From Theristus sp. LFF4_11 (lineage: Eukaryota > Nematoda > Chromadorea > Monhysterida > Xyalidae), in NCBI GenBank assembly GCA_030248135.1, contig JASANC010000843.1, forward strand, positions 1 to 64,000: a stretch of 64,000 nt of DNA, written 5' to 3'. Below the pieces are notes generated by a model, which worked only from the letters and a program-made list of their open reading frames with translations, did no database searches and was not told the DNA's origin. Below are positions 23,414 through 35,713 of the stretch, one piece after another. The first letter of the stretch is position 1. Each line of letters begins with the position of its first letter. Made by a program: the position numbers and the translations under genes.

Positions 23414-23792
23414 TTTGTGAAATACAATGAACCACGCTAGGGTGGTGAAATGACACTCTAGAAAAGTAAACCAGAATGCTTGCAAATGTAGCACAGCATA
23501 CTAATTGGCCACATCAGCTGCAGATGGTTTGAGGCGGTCGAACACGGAATTGAAAAAACAGTGATGAACAACACGTGGGTGGCCGTATCAAGTTGCACAC
23601 TAATTTGCGTAACTGAACTTGCATAAAGCATACATGCCGGTATGCACATGTAAGAAATAAAAACAGTACCAAAATATCTTTTTCTGCAAAAAAGTTTGAT
23701 AGCAATCCATTTTTATGCAATTTGTGAGAACAACAATGCCAGTCTCTCTTAAAACTTATGGGGACATCCTTTCATCTATGACATATTTTCTC
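23414..23792. other. Intergenic DNA upstream of GPCR B
   Basis: AT-rich; probably holds the GPCR B promoter. No gene seen. Confidence 0.4.
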
Positions 23793-23997
23793 AAACGTGT
23801 CCCACTGAAATGACGTCATGTGCCCTAAAACACGGGCTTGTCGTTTACAGCGAACCAAACTTTCCATTTAGCCGATTTCTTCCCGTAAACAAATGGTGAA
23901 TGTCGAATCAGTCACATCAAACTGAAATTTTAGTGCCTGCACTTTGACAAACGGGCGTTTTTAAAGCAAATGACGTCATTATAGTCCGGACACGTTT
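23793..23997. mobile_element. MITE, AAACGTGTCC family (copy 1, inverted)
   Basis: AAACGTGTCCC...TGACGTCA at one end and TGACGTCATTATAGTCCGGACACGTTT at the other. The body (TCTTCCCGTAAACAAATGGTGAATGTCGAATCAGTCAC) is the reverse complement of the copies at 52514 and 59000. Confidence 0.75.
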
Positions 23998-25280
23998 GAA
24001 TAAATTCACAATAAAGTGTTAAGGGGCGGACTGAACACGGTACGGCGAATTTTTTTATTCCAGCATTTAATCTACCGGATGATTGAAAAACGAAAAAGTG
24101 CATGATGAAATTCTTGCATTTTAAACAGATTTGCTGAAACTTACCAAAAGTTTGATGCAGTTGATGCATGCACTAAATACTTGCATGTGTGTACAATTTC
24201 AATTCGGAAAACAAGTAGACCACTAGGAGATTGATCACACGTTAAATAAACCACAGCGAAAGTGTCTGGAACAGCTTGTCAGATTGTGTTTTGTAAGAAG
24301 GCACTTGTTTTGTCCTATCCAAACTGATCTTCTCGAACTGATCCAAACTGATCAAGAAACTTGAAAAACATTCACCGACACACGTCGAAGAGGCACGGTG
24401 GAAATCTGCTTTTATCCAAAGAACTTGTATATCACTTTGGCACTGAAAAATTTTGAATAATTGTTTTCAACTTCACGTTTTCTGAAAAAAAAATAAAGAT
24501 GAGGAAATTCTTTCTTTGCTTTGCTTATGATCACCGGTGGCATTAATAAGCAGCCAAGCCGGTGGTTTCATTTACTTCGACGAGTCCATGCAAGGTCGAC
24601 GTCTGTAGGCACACATGTACAATGAATGCGCAGCCCTAAGTGCAACCGTCTTTGATGCATTCGACTACTAACCGAACAACTTTATCATCAACCTACATTG
24701 TAAATAGGAGAAGATGCATTATTATCAGCGAGAGTGAAACTTTGAAACTTCAAAGCCTCTTAAGAAATGCAACAAGGGATGGAGGGCTATTTTTCTGCTG
24801 GACGCATGGACTCATATGCAAATTGTGCGCGAGAATAACGATGCAGCTTTGCGCCAGAGACACTGCAAAAGACAGATCGCTGGACTTCAGCGAGCGAGAT
24901 TAATGTCAAAAATATACGGCTGATTCGAAAAAAGAAAATCGAAATTGCAGTGTATATATCTATACATATGTATACCTGTTCATTAGATACACCATTGATT
25001 CATATTTCCAATAATGAGACATTGTTTATGTACATTTTAAAACAAGTTTTTGTTTTTTTATAAATAAAAATAACGAAAACTCGTTTGGTGAAATTGAGAA
25101 CACCCGTAACGATACGACGTTTTTATTCACTGAAACTGAAATGGCCGGGCTTTATATCCGGTCTATACGTGTTGTATGTACGTTTTTATCATTTTAATCA
25201 CGAGTTTTCGCAAACCTCTGAAGCATACGGTTGTGTGTTTGTATTGAGCACATGATAGAGTTTATTTTGTTTTAGCATTC
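23998..25280. other. Intergenic DNA between GPCR B and C
   Basis: AT-rich with no recognisable gene. A possible ORF at 24640-24903 has no coding character. Confidence 0.4.
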
Positions 25281-25553
25281 TATTATCTGTTCGTCCGAAG
25301 GAGGCGGAGTAATGCTGAATGACGTGTGGAAAAGCCGCACAGCTGGAAAGCGGAACCTGCTGTAGTAAGTACTCCAAAAAAGAATGAAAATATTTTTTGT
25401 AGAAAATACATTTATGCGAACTGCTTTTCATTTTTTTGCGAAAATGTGTCGTCAGATTACGTGCAATAATTTTAATGATTTCAAAATTGCCACGCATCTG
25501 TGAAACATTTTCATGTTTTCCACACGAATGCACGTCAACAAGAAAGATAATAT
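25281..25553. mobile_element. MITE, TATTATCTTTTCG family (copy 2)
   Basis: TATTATCTGTTCGTCCGAAGGAGGCGGAGTAATG...GTGTGGAAAAGCCGCACAG at the left and AAGAAAGATAATA at the right. The ends form a short inverted repeat (TATTATCTTTC). Confidence 0.7.
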
Positions 25554-25631
25554 ACTGTGCGCACATTACATGAAATGAAACAAATGCTCATTCATGATGG
25601 ATACGAAAACAGAGCATGCCGAACGTGCGTG

Positions 25632-28233
25632 TCACAGCGCGGTGACGGTGACGCGTCGCGTGTCCTGCTGCTGCAGCGTGCAGTGGCTGTGGCGCGCGTT
25701 GTTGGCGTCGCTGTTGCGCTGTCTGCAGCTCGTGCCGACGCCCGTCGTTCGTGAGCCGCTGTGGTGCGCTCGTTGCAGTCGCAGCAGCTCGGCGGTGGCG
25801 TCGCGAATCTGGCGGTTGCAGAGTCCGTAGAGCAGCGGGTTGGTGACCGTGGACATGGTGGCGATGACGTGCGCCAGCAGCGCCAGCGTGTACCGCTGTG
25901 CTTTGATGGCGTCCGGAGTGGCGCCGAGGTCCTCGAGCAGACGCAGCGAGATCGCAGGCAGCCAGCAGATCACGAACGTCACGGTCATCGCGATCAGCAG
26001 ACGGCGCGTCTCGATCAGCCGGCGCATGTTCGCGTCGCGCTGCGTCGTGCCGCTGGTGCCTGCGCCGTTGCTGACAGTCGTGTGCGCGCTCGTGTGCTTC
26101 AATCTGAACAGCAAACTCACGTGCACACAGTCACAGGGCTTGCTTTTGTGCAGCGGACAACATTCGTCGGATGGATTTATACAGTTCGGTGTACTACACT
26201 GGTAGCCCCACCACACTGACATGTTGCAAACCTCATAATCACACACACACACACACACCTTTCTCGGAGCGTCTTCACTCGTCGCACCATCAAACTGTGA
26301 CCAGCGTCCGTATGGACCGGCACGTGACACGAACGAGTGGATGTGTGGTGTTCGCTTCGCGAGATTGCCCCGTAGCTGCTTGTTGTATTGTCCGAGAATC
26401 GTTCACGACTTTTCAACGTGCCGTCCGTTCGCGGAGCAGCGGCATGCAGCACGAGCAGCCTCTCTTGCAGATGTCTGTCCAGCTGTGCTGCAGAGCGCGC
26501 ACTGTGCTGACGACGCACTGCCATGCTGCTGCTCATGGACGCCCGCTGTGGACTCGTCGTGCGTCGTACGCTCACGGACGCTCGCGCACGAAACCGCGCT
26601 GACTGCAATCGGTGCGTTTGAGCTTGGTCTAGATTACAGCGAATGAACGCAAAAATACATTTACACTCTGGAAATCTAGTGAACCGGGTGAACGATACAA
26701 ACGCAGTACAGTTATGAACTTGAACTGTTATGAAACGTTGCCTTGCAAAATGTAATAGCTGGTTTACTTCCAAACGATCACCTTTGAGATCAGCACCCTT
26801 GTGTTGAACTGTGTGACACCGGCAATCGCAAGGGGCAGCACGAACTGCGCCACGGTCAACGTCACCCCGTACGCCTTTTTGATGAACATGTAGTCACCCG
26901 GCCACATCTCCGAGCACACCCAGCGCGCCTGGTCGCACGGGTGCAGCCGAAACTGCGCTGTGCTGATGAACTCGCTGTAGTGCGCTGGCACGCTCGTCAT
27001 TACAATGCCTACAATGAAATCAATCTCACATCGTCTGTCTTTGTGAGTTAATGGCCTGAACTTTTGATAAAAACCTGTAAAACTGACGTTTACGCGTGCT
27101 GTTATTATGAAATCATTGGTATTACAGGGTGGGCGAAAAAAGTACAGCATTTCAAAAGTACAGTACAATCTGGCGTCTGGTTAGAGGTATGAATCTGAAA
27201 TTTAAAAATTTTACAAAACTTAGGCTCACATTTTTTTAATTTTTTTTATTTGATTGTTTTTTGACAGTTTTTTTAAAGTGAAAAATGATTTCAGTTTTAT
27301 ATCTCAAACCAAACGCGAGATAGGGCAGTTTGAAATCCGGGGTAGTTTTTTGGCCCACCCTGTACTGTTTAGACCTGTTTAATCGATTGGTACATCGTAG
27401 CTCATTGGAACGATTTGAAGTTTTGAAAAAAGCGAATTAGTTTTATTGTTTTTCGCAACGTACCGACACAAAAAATAATGACACCGATCAAGGTCGATTG
27501 ATTGCCGGTCAGCGACCAGCCACTTGGATGTGCAATTCGCCGATAGCGATCGAACGAAAGCAGCGCCATCACGTAGGTCGACGTAAAGATTGGCACACCC
27601 TGTATAGGTTTAGCTTAATAACACAAAGCGGTTGATAAACAATTCAAACACTAAAGTCAAAAGTAAAGATTATTTCCGATCACCAGTGACCAGAGTTCTC
27701 AAGCTAAGGTCAGGAAACGTTCGAAACAATTCGCTGTTGTGTGTCACAAAACCTGCATGATGGGCATCAGTTTGCACGGCAGCCAACCGAACGGCCAGTG
27801 CTGCAGTTTGACCAGCCACGGAGTGCCGAAGCCGCTGACGACCACCACGCACACGTCGGACACGGCCAACGACGCAATCAACGCGTAGTGCACGTTGTGC
27901 AGCCGCCGACAGAAACACACAATCGCAAAGATCAGCAGATTCGCGAGCGTGGCCAGCGCTGCAACAAATGCTGCTTCAGTGGTGCAACGGTGGACACGTC
28001 AGTCGATACCGGAATCAATGCGATGTCAAAGAACAAACATTTAAACAAAAAACCTGTTCTGGTTGAAAATGTTTCTTACCCGCCAGCACGGCACATGTCC
28101 AAACAATTAAGTCGAGATAAATGCCATTTGCGAGCAAGTCTGGTTCTCTAATGAACCCCAACGACTTGTACGTTGAACAGTTGGTGCCGTCGATTGATGT
28201 GGCATTGTTGAACCATGATGTTGATGTGTTCAT
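25632..28233 (-). CDS. Class A (peptide-type) G protein-coupled receptor, paralogue C
   Basis: About six exons, ATG at 28233, TGA at 25632-25634. Exon 1 (28233 to about 28079): N-terminus with NNATS and NCS glycosylation sites and the start of TM1 (YLDLIVWTCAVLAG). Exon 2 (about 27980-27754): rest of TM1 (LATLANLLIFAIVCFCRRLH), TM2, TM3 cysteine. Exon 3 (about 27602-27466): GVPIFTSTYVMALLSFDRYRR. Exon 4 (about 27007-26780): ECL2, TM5. Exon 5 (about 26610-26260): Ser/Arg-rich third intracellular loop. Exon 6 (about 26100-25632): TM6 (FVICWLPAISL), TM7 (STVTNPLLYGLCNRQIRD) and tail. The intron splitting TM1 is not seen in A or B. A TIR element sits in the intron between exons 3 and 4. Ligand unknown. 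Confidence 0.85.
27123..27364. mobile_element. TA-flanked ACAGGGTG MITE in a GPCR C intron
   Basis: TACAGGGTGGGCGAAAAAAG at the left and TTTTTTGGCCCACCCTGTA at the right are inverted repeats flanked by TA. About 240 bases; no coding. Confidence 0.78.
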
Positions 28234-29659
28234 GGTGTGTTACATGAATACTGAGATTTAGATCACAATGACTGATCACTGAATAATGATGGTAGAAACG
28301 TAATCAACAAAATTATGTGAAAGCAAGTTCTCTGACGCCATGCTCGGATTTCACATGAAACATAAAACGTAAATTGCAGTAAAAGTCAGTGGTATGAAAC
28401 AGTAATATGACACAAAGAACTGATTCAAACAAAGAATCTGCTTGAATGTTTAGTAAACTCAGTGAAAGTGTGAATGAAAGAGAAACTCATGACGTCAACC
28501 GAATCAGAACCTGAAGTCAGAACAAGTTTTCTAACGAGCAAGATCTTGTTTTGCGGTTTTGTAAGTGGAGTTAACCAGAGTTAAAATCTATATGTACTAC
28601 AGTTTTCAAGCTATCTACATGCCCTTATGCACATATGCTAAGATATGTGAAAAAAATTCACGTCATTTACAATCATTGTCCGATTACGACTAGCAAGATT
28701 AACCGGAAGAATGGAGCTAAAGGAAGAACGAAACAGAAACGAAGCTGGATCGGAACAAACAACACTTTCACTGCTTCTCGATCCATAAATGTAAAAAGTT
28801 CTGTTACTGAATCAAAAAAGCTTTGCTTCAGTAACCAGTGCTCATCAAGCATAACCAAATAAATAAAACCAAATATTAAAAGAGTACTCTTAATAAGCAA
28901 AAGAGGAGGAAGGTGAAAAGCAAGAAAGATCGCTTTTGTTAAAAACTCATGAAAAGCAGGTTTGAGACGGCGTTTTTTAAAAGGATTTGGGAAACATACG
29001 TAATATTTATAATCTGCGACAGGAAAAGTGAGTAATTTTAGAAGCAGATAATGAGTTTTGAACGTTCACTGTGTTTGCTGCATTTCACGTGTACAAGAGC
29101 GCATGCCCAGCCGCTTTTTTATAGTTGTTTTGTCAGGCGTTAATGAGTGCAGGTCGCAGGTTTCTCTGTTGAAATGTGCCTGAGATAGCATTAATGAGAA
29201 CTGTTTTGCTTGCATGAAGTTACAATACATACATGCAAAAGCAGCAAGCCTCATGTGTGTTTCAGAGTTTGGTTTTTAATGTTGAAAGACGAAAGTGGAC
29301 CTGCAAGTGGACCTTTTAAATGCTTGTCACGAAAACACAGTCTAAAAATTGAAACGGAGAACGAGTGCACACACTGAGCCGTAATCAACTATGTAAAGAA
29401 TATTAGACTTGAGGATTTGATATGAACAACTTTTCAAATGTCTGTTCCTGTTGTTGTTGACTCTATCAGAATTATCATTGCCAAGAATTATCCAAATGGC
29501 TGTCGTCACTCAGCAAAGTAGCCGTGCGAACGGGACACGTCATGCAATTTTTCAAAAACACACCATGTTCGTCTCGCCACGATAACATGTGTTATTATCA
29601 ATGAATATTTTGTTCACTCCCTTTGCGTGACTTTGCAACATTCTCAACAACAAACAACG
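28234..29659. other. Intergenic DNA upstream of GPCR C
   Basis: AT-rich, about 1.4 kb. Likely holds the GPCR C promoter. No gene recognised. Confidence 0.4.
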
Positions 29660-30730
29660 GTTGCGCATAGGGTTAGGGGAAAAAAAAATCCGGATTTTTT
29701 TTTAAATTAAAAAAAAAATTTTTTTTTTTTTAAAAAAATTTTTTTTTACAAGTTAGGTTTGTTCGAAGCGTCTCGTCGAGCTGAGTTCATCTAGACTATT
29801 TTCAGAACGATCCGGAAAACTATAAGAGCGAAAATCGTGTTTTATTGAAATTATGTCCATTTCATAGAGGGAAAGTTGCATTTTCAACAGTAAAACAGGA
29901 CAATTTTCGACGTGTACTTGAATATTGAACCGTTCTTAGTTGTTCCTCTTTAGAAAATTACCAAAATTTGACTGTGTTCAAAAATTCCTGTTTGCTGTAG
30001 CTGTCGGCAACCCCTGTCGACCCGGTGGCCCCCCCAAGACACTTACTTTCAGGTTCAACCAGCTATGCTATCTGCCACATGGCGAGAGCCCACTCTTCAA
30101 ATCATCGTATCGAAAACACGTACCATGATTTCGCGATCACGTTGCGGGCAACTGACAGACGCAAGTTTAACACGTTAGTTTAGCTCAGCACGCAAGTTTT
30201 AACATGTGGCCATGTTATCGGGTATCTGAAAAACGGTCGTGTGATGTGGTATTAACCAACATCTCCGCTCCAATTGTTTAACAATATATCGCACAACTCC
30301 ATTGTAGACCTATAACATACGCCAATCAACAAAATATCATGTTCATCTCATGGCCTACCGACTGAAAAAACATGTTCTAAGTTGCAAGAAAACGATTTCT
30401 GAAACGATATTTCAATTCAGTTAAGTCATTTCAACGCTAAAAATTGACTCTAGAAGTCATCCAAATCGAAAAACATGGAGTACGTCGGTCAAAATGACCA
30501 AATAATGACATGTACCTAAGCACACAAAGAAGTTGGGAAGAAAATTTGGTTTGAACTTTCAAAAAATTATGCCATAAATCGAATTTTCAGAGCAAAGTAG
30601 AAGAAAAAATTTTCAAATTTTTTTTTTTAAGTTTGAAAAAAAAATCCAAATTTTTTTAAAAAAAAAAAACGAAAAAAAAAAATAAAAAAAAAATTTTTTT
30701 TTTCAAAGCCCCTAACCCTAGTTGCGCATA
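29660..30730. mobile_element. TIR element (hAT- or Mutator-like) with AGGGTTAGGGG ends and 8-10 bp target duplication
   Basis: GTTGCGCAT(A) occurs on both sides (about 29660-29669 and 30721-30730). Next to it, AGGGTTAGGGG at the left is inverted to CCCCTAACCCTA at the right. Subterminal zones are long A/T homopolymer mixtures (about 29680-29750 and 30615-30705). No transposase coding seen in the ~1 kb interior. The duplication length fits hAT (8 bp) or Mutator-like (9-10 bp) elements. Confidence 0.72.
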
Positions 30731-30893
30731 TAAATTAGTAAAGTTAGTTTTCATCATAAACTCAGTCATCGTCGCGGCAACTCATTTTTGTGTGGAGATA
30801 CATGTAAAAACATTAATTATCGATCAAATCAAATGCCAAGTCCAATGCACGTACATACACTTTCCAAATTTGCCCCGACGATGACCAGCTGGG

Positions 30894-33436
30894 CTAGCCT
30901 CCTAAGAATACACCCCAATAGTACAAATTAAACATCAGAAAACAAGTGGGGAACGCGATCATTGAGAGGCCGTCGATTTTGTTTGCCGTCCAGTACGGAC
31001 ATTCCATGCACAACCACGAGCATGTGCATCTGAAATTGTGGTATGCCCATTAAAACACGAAACGCTCTGAAAAACGCTGCCACCGTCGGCCACACTGTAG
31101 GTGAGCAGTGCTACGAAAAGCAATGCATTACCGAATGCCTTTGTTGATGTCCCATCTGGTGATCCAGCCGACCAGTGCCAGTTCGATCAATGTCGCAAAG
31201 ATGAAAGACATGCAACTGAGGATCCAAACATCAATCGCCTTCACGTCGCTCGTGCGCGGCAGGTTGTTAACGATGGAGCCAAATTGAAATCTGTGTTGTT
31301 TGTGAAACTAAGTGCAAACACGCTGGTGTTCAAGTTTATAGGACTTTCAAGCTTTTCATAGCGAGTCAACAATAAGTGATCAGTTGCTAAATCAAATCTA
31401 CGTACGTTAACGACAGCAACGAATTGACCCCGACAACCGTCCTGGAAGCGATGTTTTTGGCGCCCAGATAAAACGAGACCTACGCAAAACAGTTTTCAAA
31501 CAATCGTGTTAAACAATAATCACTAAACATGATTGGTATTCATTGTACAATACTTTCGTTCTCGTTCGGAACAGAAACAATTGACGATTTTTACCCATGA
31601 AATAAAAACAGACAAATACGCCGGCACGTAAGCCTGCAGAATGTAGAAACCGTAGCGACGTTGAAATGTGAATGTTGCAATCAGCTCATTCCAGACACCC
31701 GGTGGATAGAGCTAAAAGTTGAATTTGTATTTTACAAACTCGTGTGCTCTTAATTAAAACCTCTGTTGTTACTACTATTTTCGAATGAAAACTAACTCGT
31801 TTAGTTGAAGTGGCACTGTAATTGACAAGTGTGTAGTCTGGAAGACGGATCTCTTTTAGCAAAATTACCGGCTCCGTGATGGTCGTCCAACCCATTCTCA
31901 CCTAAATTTGTTGACTTTCCCAATCGGTTAAAAATTTTGAATAAAATAGAATAACTTATAGTCAGCACCTCTTTGTAGTTATGCGTAAAGCTTTCGTAAA
32001 CCAGAGCGCAGTTCTGTTCGTCGATTGGAAATGATTTCAAGTCCTTCTTGCAAGGGCCGACCAGTTTGATTCTGTAATTCACCCAAACTGTACCGTTTTC
32101 GTAGATCATTAGAAATATATTCGTGAAGGGTGATTTATGAATGCTGGCGTTTTTGCTGTTCACGAAACACGCGCGGGGACCTGAAAAGGGATTTACTGTG
32201 CACAAAAAAGTTTCACGTTGATGCACATTTTTTGTACTTGCACACAGGTTAAATAAAAGTTTAAAGAACTAAAGCGTACTGCTACAATCATGTACACCAT
32301 ACAACAGCGGTTTCCAAGTGTCGAACAAATCTCACCCCACAGCCGATCCAGCATTGTGCCGCCATCCAGCGACATGTTCATCTTGCACGGACCCAAATCG
32401 GAGTAGACAAGACGCTCGTCAATCCACTGTTCGGTCACGTAGATGTCCAATTCGAATTCCGACGAAAATTCAATGATCTTGGACACCTCTTGCACCCAGA
32501 ACTACAAAATGTCACAGAAAACTATACGTCCACACCTAGATTTGTATGCACACACGCACGCACGCACGCACGCACACACGCACGCACGCACACACGCACA
32601 GTACAAATGATTGTAATTAAAGTCCTGCATATAAGCTTTCTCGCACTTATGAGACCCTTAAAAGTAGGCGGGGTGTCACACGGTAGGAAACCGTGGATCG
32701 ACAGCTGAAGCGGAAATGTTGAAGCTCAAGGTTCTGCCCTGCCACGATCTGGACAAAAACACTAATGTTTACCGAAAAAAAACGACGAACTCTTTAATCA
32801 GTTCCCAATCCTCTTTTTATAAGACCTCCGCCCACTTGTGAGGTTGTCACACAGAATTCCACTTTTTTCAAAAGTTTTTGATTTTCAAACCATTTATAAC
32901 CAAGGCCTTATACAAGACTTTACGGTAAGTAGATTTTGATTGAGTATAATTGGCTTGCCTCTACTTGAACGTCAACGCCGGCCGGAGTGGGCAGTTTATT
33001 CTTGTTGTAATTGTTGTTCTCGTGCAGCAACGTTTCCACCACTGCCGCATCATCCATACAGCCCGCAGGTGTGGCACGTTTGACGCGCGATGAGTGTTCT
33101 ATACATTTTCATAGGAAATAATGCACAAACTGTACATCTGTACTTGAAGCAAAAGGGAAATAATGCCATAAACAGTAAACTTTTAACTTTACAATTAAAA
33201 TTACAAATCTTGCCAAAAGAAGGGTTTGGAATCGGCGGAGGTACAACTGGCCTGCCCATGGACACGGGGTCATAGTTTTGACGCTGACGCCAAACAGTGC
33301 TGTTATTCTGACGATGTGGAAATAAATCAGTTGAACCACTGTTTCGGTGATTTCTTTTTTTATTGATCAACCCATTGGAATTATCGAAAAGTGAAAGAAG
33401 TAAAATCGCTGTGAATGTCGGATGCTCTCGTCTCAT
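30894..33436 (-). CDS. Cys-loop ligand-gated ion channel subunit (pentameric, invertebrate LGC/amine-gated-like)
   Basis: About nine exons, ATG at 33436, TAG at 30894-30896. The N-terminus [20 protein letters not shown] is a probable signal peptide, then a Pro-rich stretch. Extracellular domain: [16 protein letters not shown] (about 32470-32400), then the Cys-loop [15 protein letters not shown] with 13 residues between cysteines (about 32050-32000). TM1: [19 protein letters not shown] (about 31665-31610). TM2: [14 protein letters not shown] (about 31450-31410), spliced to [20 protein letters not shown] and TM3 (about 31290-31140). TM4: [16 protein letters not shown], then stop. The FQFG...LPR link is typical of invertebrate anion-type subunits such as the MOD-1/LGC group. 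The residues before TM2 read IASR, not the usual PAR, and no glutamate replaces them. Probably a plasma-membrane, transmitter-gated, chloride-type channel; ligand unknown. Introns carry a microsatellite and a MITE. Confidence 0.88.
32550..32602. repeat. CACG/CACA microsatellite
   Basis: CACGCACG repeats interspersed with CACACG, in an intron of the channel gene. Confidence 0.85.
32617..32935. mobile_element. MITE, ACCGTAAAGTC family, in a channel-gene intron
   Basis: Left: TTAAAGTCCTGCATATAAGC. Right: TACAAGACTTTACGGTAA. The interior (GTGTCACACGG, TAAGACCTCCGCCCACTTGTGAGG, AATTCCACTTTTTTC) matches the full copy at 34769-35025. It contains an extra unrelated segment of about 60 bases. Confidence 0.7.
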
Positions 33437-34168
33437 GTTTGGTCTAAAAACATTGAAAATTTAATTTTTTTTGAGTTGTTGACCGTCAGGTAGGGCTACA
33501 AGCTAGCAAAAGTGCATCTGTGCATCGTTAGACTGTTAACAAAAGTCTCAAATCAACCAAACCAACTTTTTGAAACAACCTTTTAAACCAAATAACTGAC
33601 ATCTCATAACCAAGAAGACTTCGTTTCAGCTAGGCGGGACTGCAGGTTCAGTTTTTGTTGCGATGCGAAGAAGTTTGTGTCACGGAAGCTGGGGAACAAA
33701 ACAGAGGGTCGGCTGTGTCTCCAGAAAAACAGCAAAATAAATAAATAAATTTGAACTAAAAAGCAGCGAGCGCATTGTAGCGAGTGTCAGCGCACCAAAG
33801 GCAATCGCACATGACCATGTGCATACAAGTGTAGCCAATACTACACCATGAAGGCACTGTCAGTCAGATAAGGCGCCATGTTTGCATGGATGCACCGCAC
33901 ACAGACATGTGCAATGTGCGCACAAGCTGCATTTTGCGTTCTTTGTTGTTCTCAGCGTCTAAACCCAGCATCACTACTAGCAGCAGATCTTCTGCGCACA
34001 GTAGCAACGGTTTGATGCTCACGCTTGTTCGCTATCCTCTGAAATGTCCATGACTTTATGTCTCTCGTATTCAATGAAAACGTTCGTTTCAGTTATTCTC
34101 TGGAAATTCAGGGCACGCTGCAGCGAATTTACTAAAACTAAACACCTGCAGGTGCAGCTTTTTATATA
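33437..34168. other. Intergenic DNA upstream of the channel gene
   Basis: AT-rich. Probably holds the channel promoter. No gene seen. Confidence 0.4.
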
Positions 34169-34438
34169 CTGTAAAGTCTTGCATATAAGGTCTCCTTATA
34201 TGTATAAAATAGAAAATCAGAAATTTCTGATAAAAAGTGGAATTTTGTGTGGCAACCTTACAAGTGGGAGAAGGTTTTATAAAGCGAAGATTAAAATTCC
34301 GGTCCTTATAAACGGGGTGAGATTTCGACCAAGTCAAAATTTTGAATTTTTTGGTTTGCCGCCGTGTGACACTTTACCCATTTTTGGGTGGGAGTCTTAT
34401 AAATGGGAGGAACTTTACATGCAAGACTTTACGGTGTA
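34169..34438. mobile_element. MITE, ACCGTAAAGTC family (inverted copy)
   Basis: ACTGTAAAGTCTTGCATATAAGG at the left and CATGCAAGACTTTACGGT at the right. The body is the reverse complement of the copy at 34769. Confidence 0.78.
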
Positions 34439-34768
34439 TAAATGTATGTGTGTAGTGCGAACACAAAAACGATAATTTTAAGGTTACAGTAATAACTTTT
34501 AGTGAACTTTGAACGTATAATGTACTCGTATAATGTCGTGTCCCAAATCAGTTGAAACTAAGTTCAAATCAGAGTTCGTCAGTCCCACCAGCCGCATCAA
34601 CCAACAAACCTTCCAGAAACATATTATTCATTTTGGGTGTGTCGAAGAATGTGATGCACGGTACATGTACATTGTGATAAAAACATGGCAGCATTTTGTT
34701 GCTTTGACCCACGCTAACACTCAGTTCGGATCTGTGTGGCAAAATAAAGGGAAGGTACTTCAAATACC

Positions 34769-35025
34769 GTAAAGTCTTGCATATAAGGTTCCTCACACTT
34801 ATAAGACTCCCACCCAAAAGTGGGCGGAGTGTCACACGGCGGGAAACCAAAAAATTCAAAATTTTGTCTTGGTCGAAATCTCACCAAGACCCAGACTTTC
34901 TAATCTTTGCTTTATAAGACCTCCTCCCACTTATACGGTTGTCGCACAAAATTCCACTTTTTTTCAGAAATTTTTGATTTTGAAATTTATATAAGGAGAC
35001 ATTATATGCAAGACTTTACGGTAAA
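34769..35025. mobile_element. MITE, ACCGTAAAGTC family (best copy)
   Basis: ACCGTAAAGTCTTGCATATA at the left and ATATGCAAGACTTTACGGTA at the right: near-perfect inverted repeats of about 20 bases around a ~215-base non-coding core. Confidence 0.82.
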
Positions 35026-35713
35026 TTGACGTACACATACCCCACACGCACATTTTTGCATGCACAGATGCAACAAAATTTTTGAAAAACCGTTTTATTT
35101 CTTTTAGTAAGCGTTATTTGAAATTGTGGTTGGACAGTTGAGTGTGGTCAAAAGAAAAGTTTATGCTTGAGTAATTATTTGAAAAAACGTCTAAACTGGA
35201 AGCGTAACAATCAATCAGCTTCAAGCAAAACTTGCATGTGCATACCGTATTTTAAAAATTATATTGTAGATTGCACGGATGTGTGAACTTGTATAAAATT
35301 ATATGTACATCGTATATGTACATGTATGTGCGATTAAAAACAACCTACAAGTATGTATGCGTATTTTATACGTTTAAGTATACAATACATGTACTTTTTA
35401 TATCCGTATATGTCGTCAAAAAAACTATACTTTCTGCCCACACACAAACGCAAACCGATTCTTTTCACTAGAATACAAGAGTAAAAAACTGATTGCTTAA
35501 CTTGAGCGTCCAAAACTGTTGTGTTGAAGCTAAGTTAGAATACGTGTATGTGCTTGATCGAACTTGCTTTTGTAGCATCGGGTATTTTTGATAAAGTTTT
35601 CAATCAGAAACCTCAGAATTATCCCTGTGAAATATTCTCCTTATTGAACTGAAGAATATCGCTGTTCGCCATAAAGTCCTAGCAATTTCTAATTGGGTAT
35701 GATCTTTTATTTT
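35026..35713. other. Intergenic DNA with ACATGTA-rich low complexity
   Basis: About 35300-35420 is a mosaic of TGTACATGTA-like words. No gene seen. Confidence 0.4.

Noticed and set aside
26177..26773. 198-codon frame in the GPCR C region as a separate gene
   Set aside because: It overlaps the third-intracellular-loop exon of GPCR C and ends in an intronic AC repeat; it is better explained as part of that exon plus flanking sequence.
17720..27602. ACAGGGTGTGCC at the start of the same exon in all three GPCR genes looks like the ACAGGGTG transposon end
   Set aside because: It encodes the conserved Gly-Val-Pro after a splice acceptor; the likeness to a transposon terminus is coincidence.
30700..30720. 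Telomere end or telomeric array (CCCTAACCCTA)
   Set aside because: Only one to two units occur, and they form the inverted terminal repeat of a transposable element.
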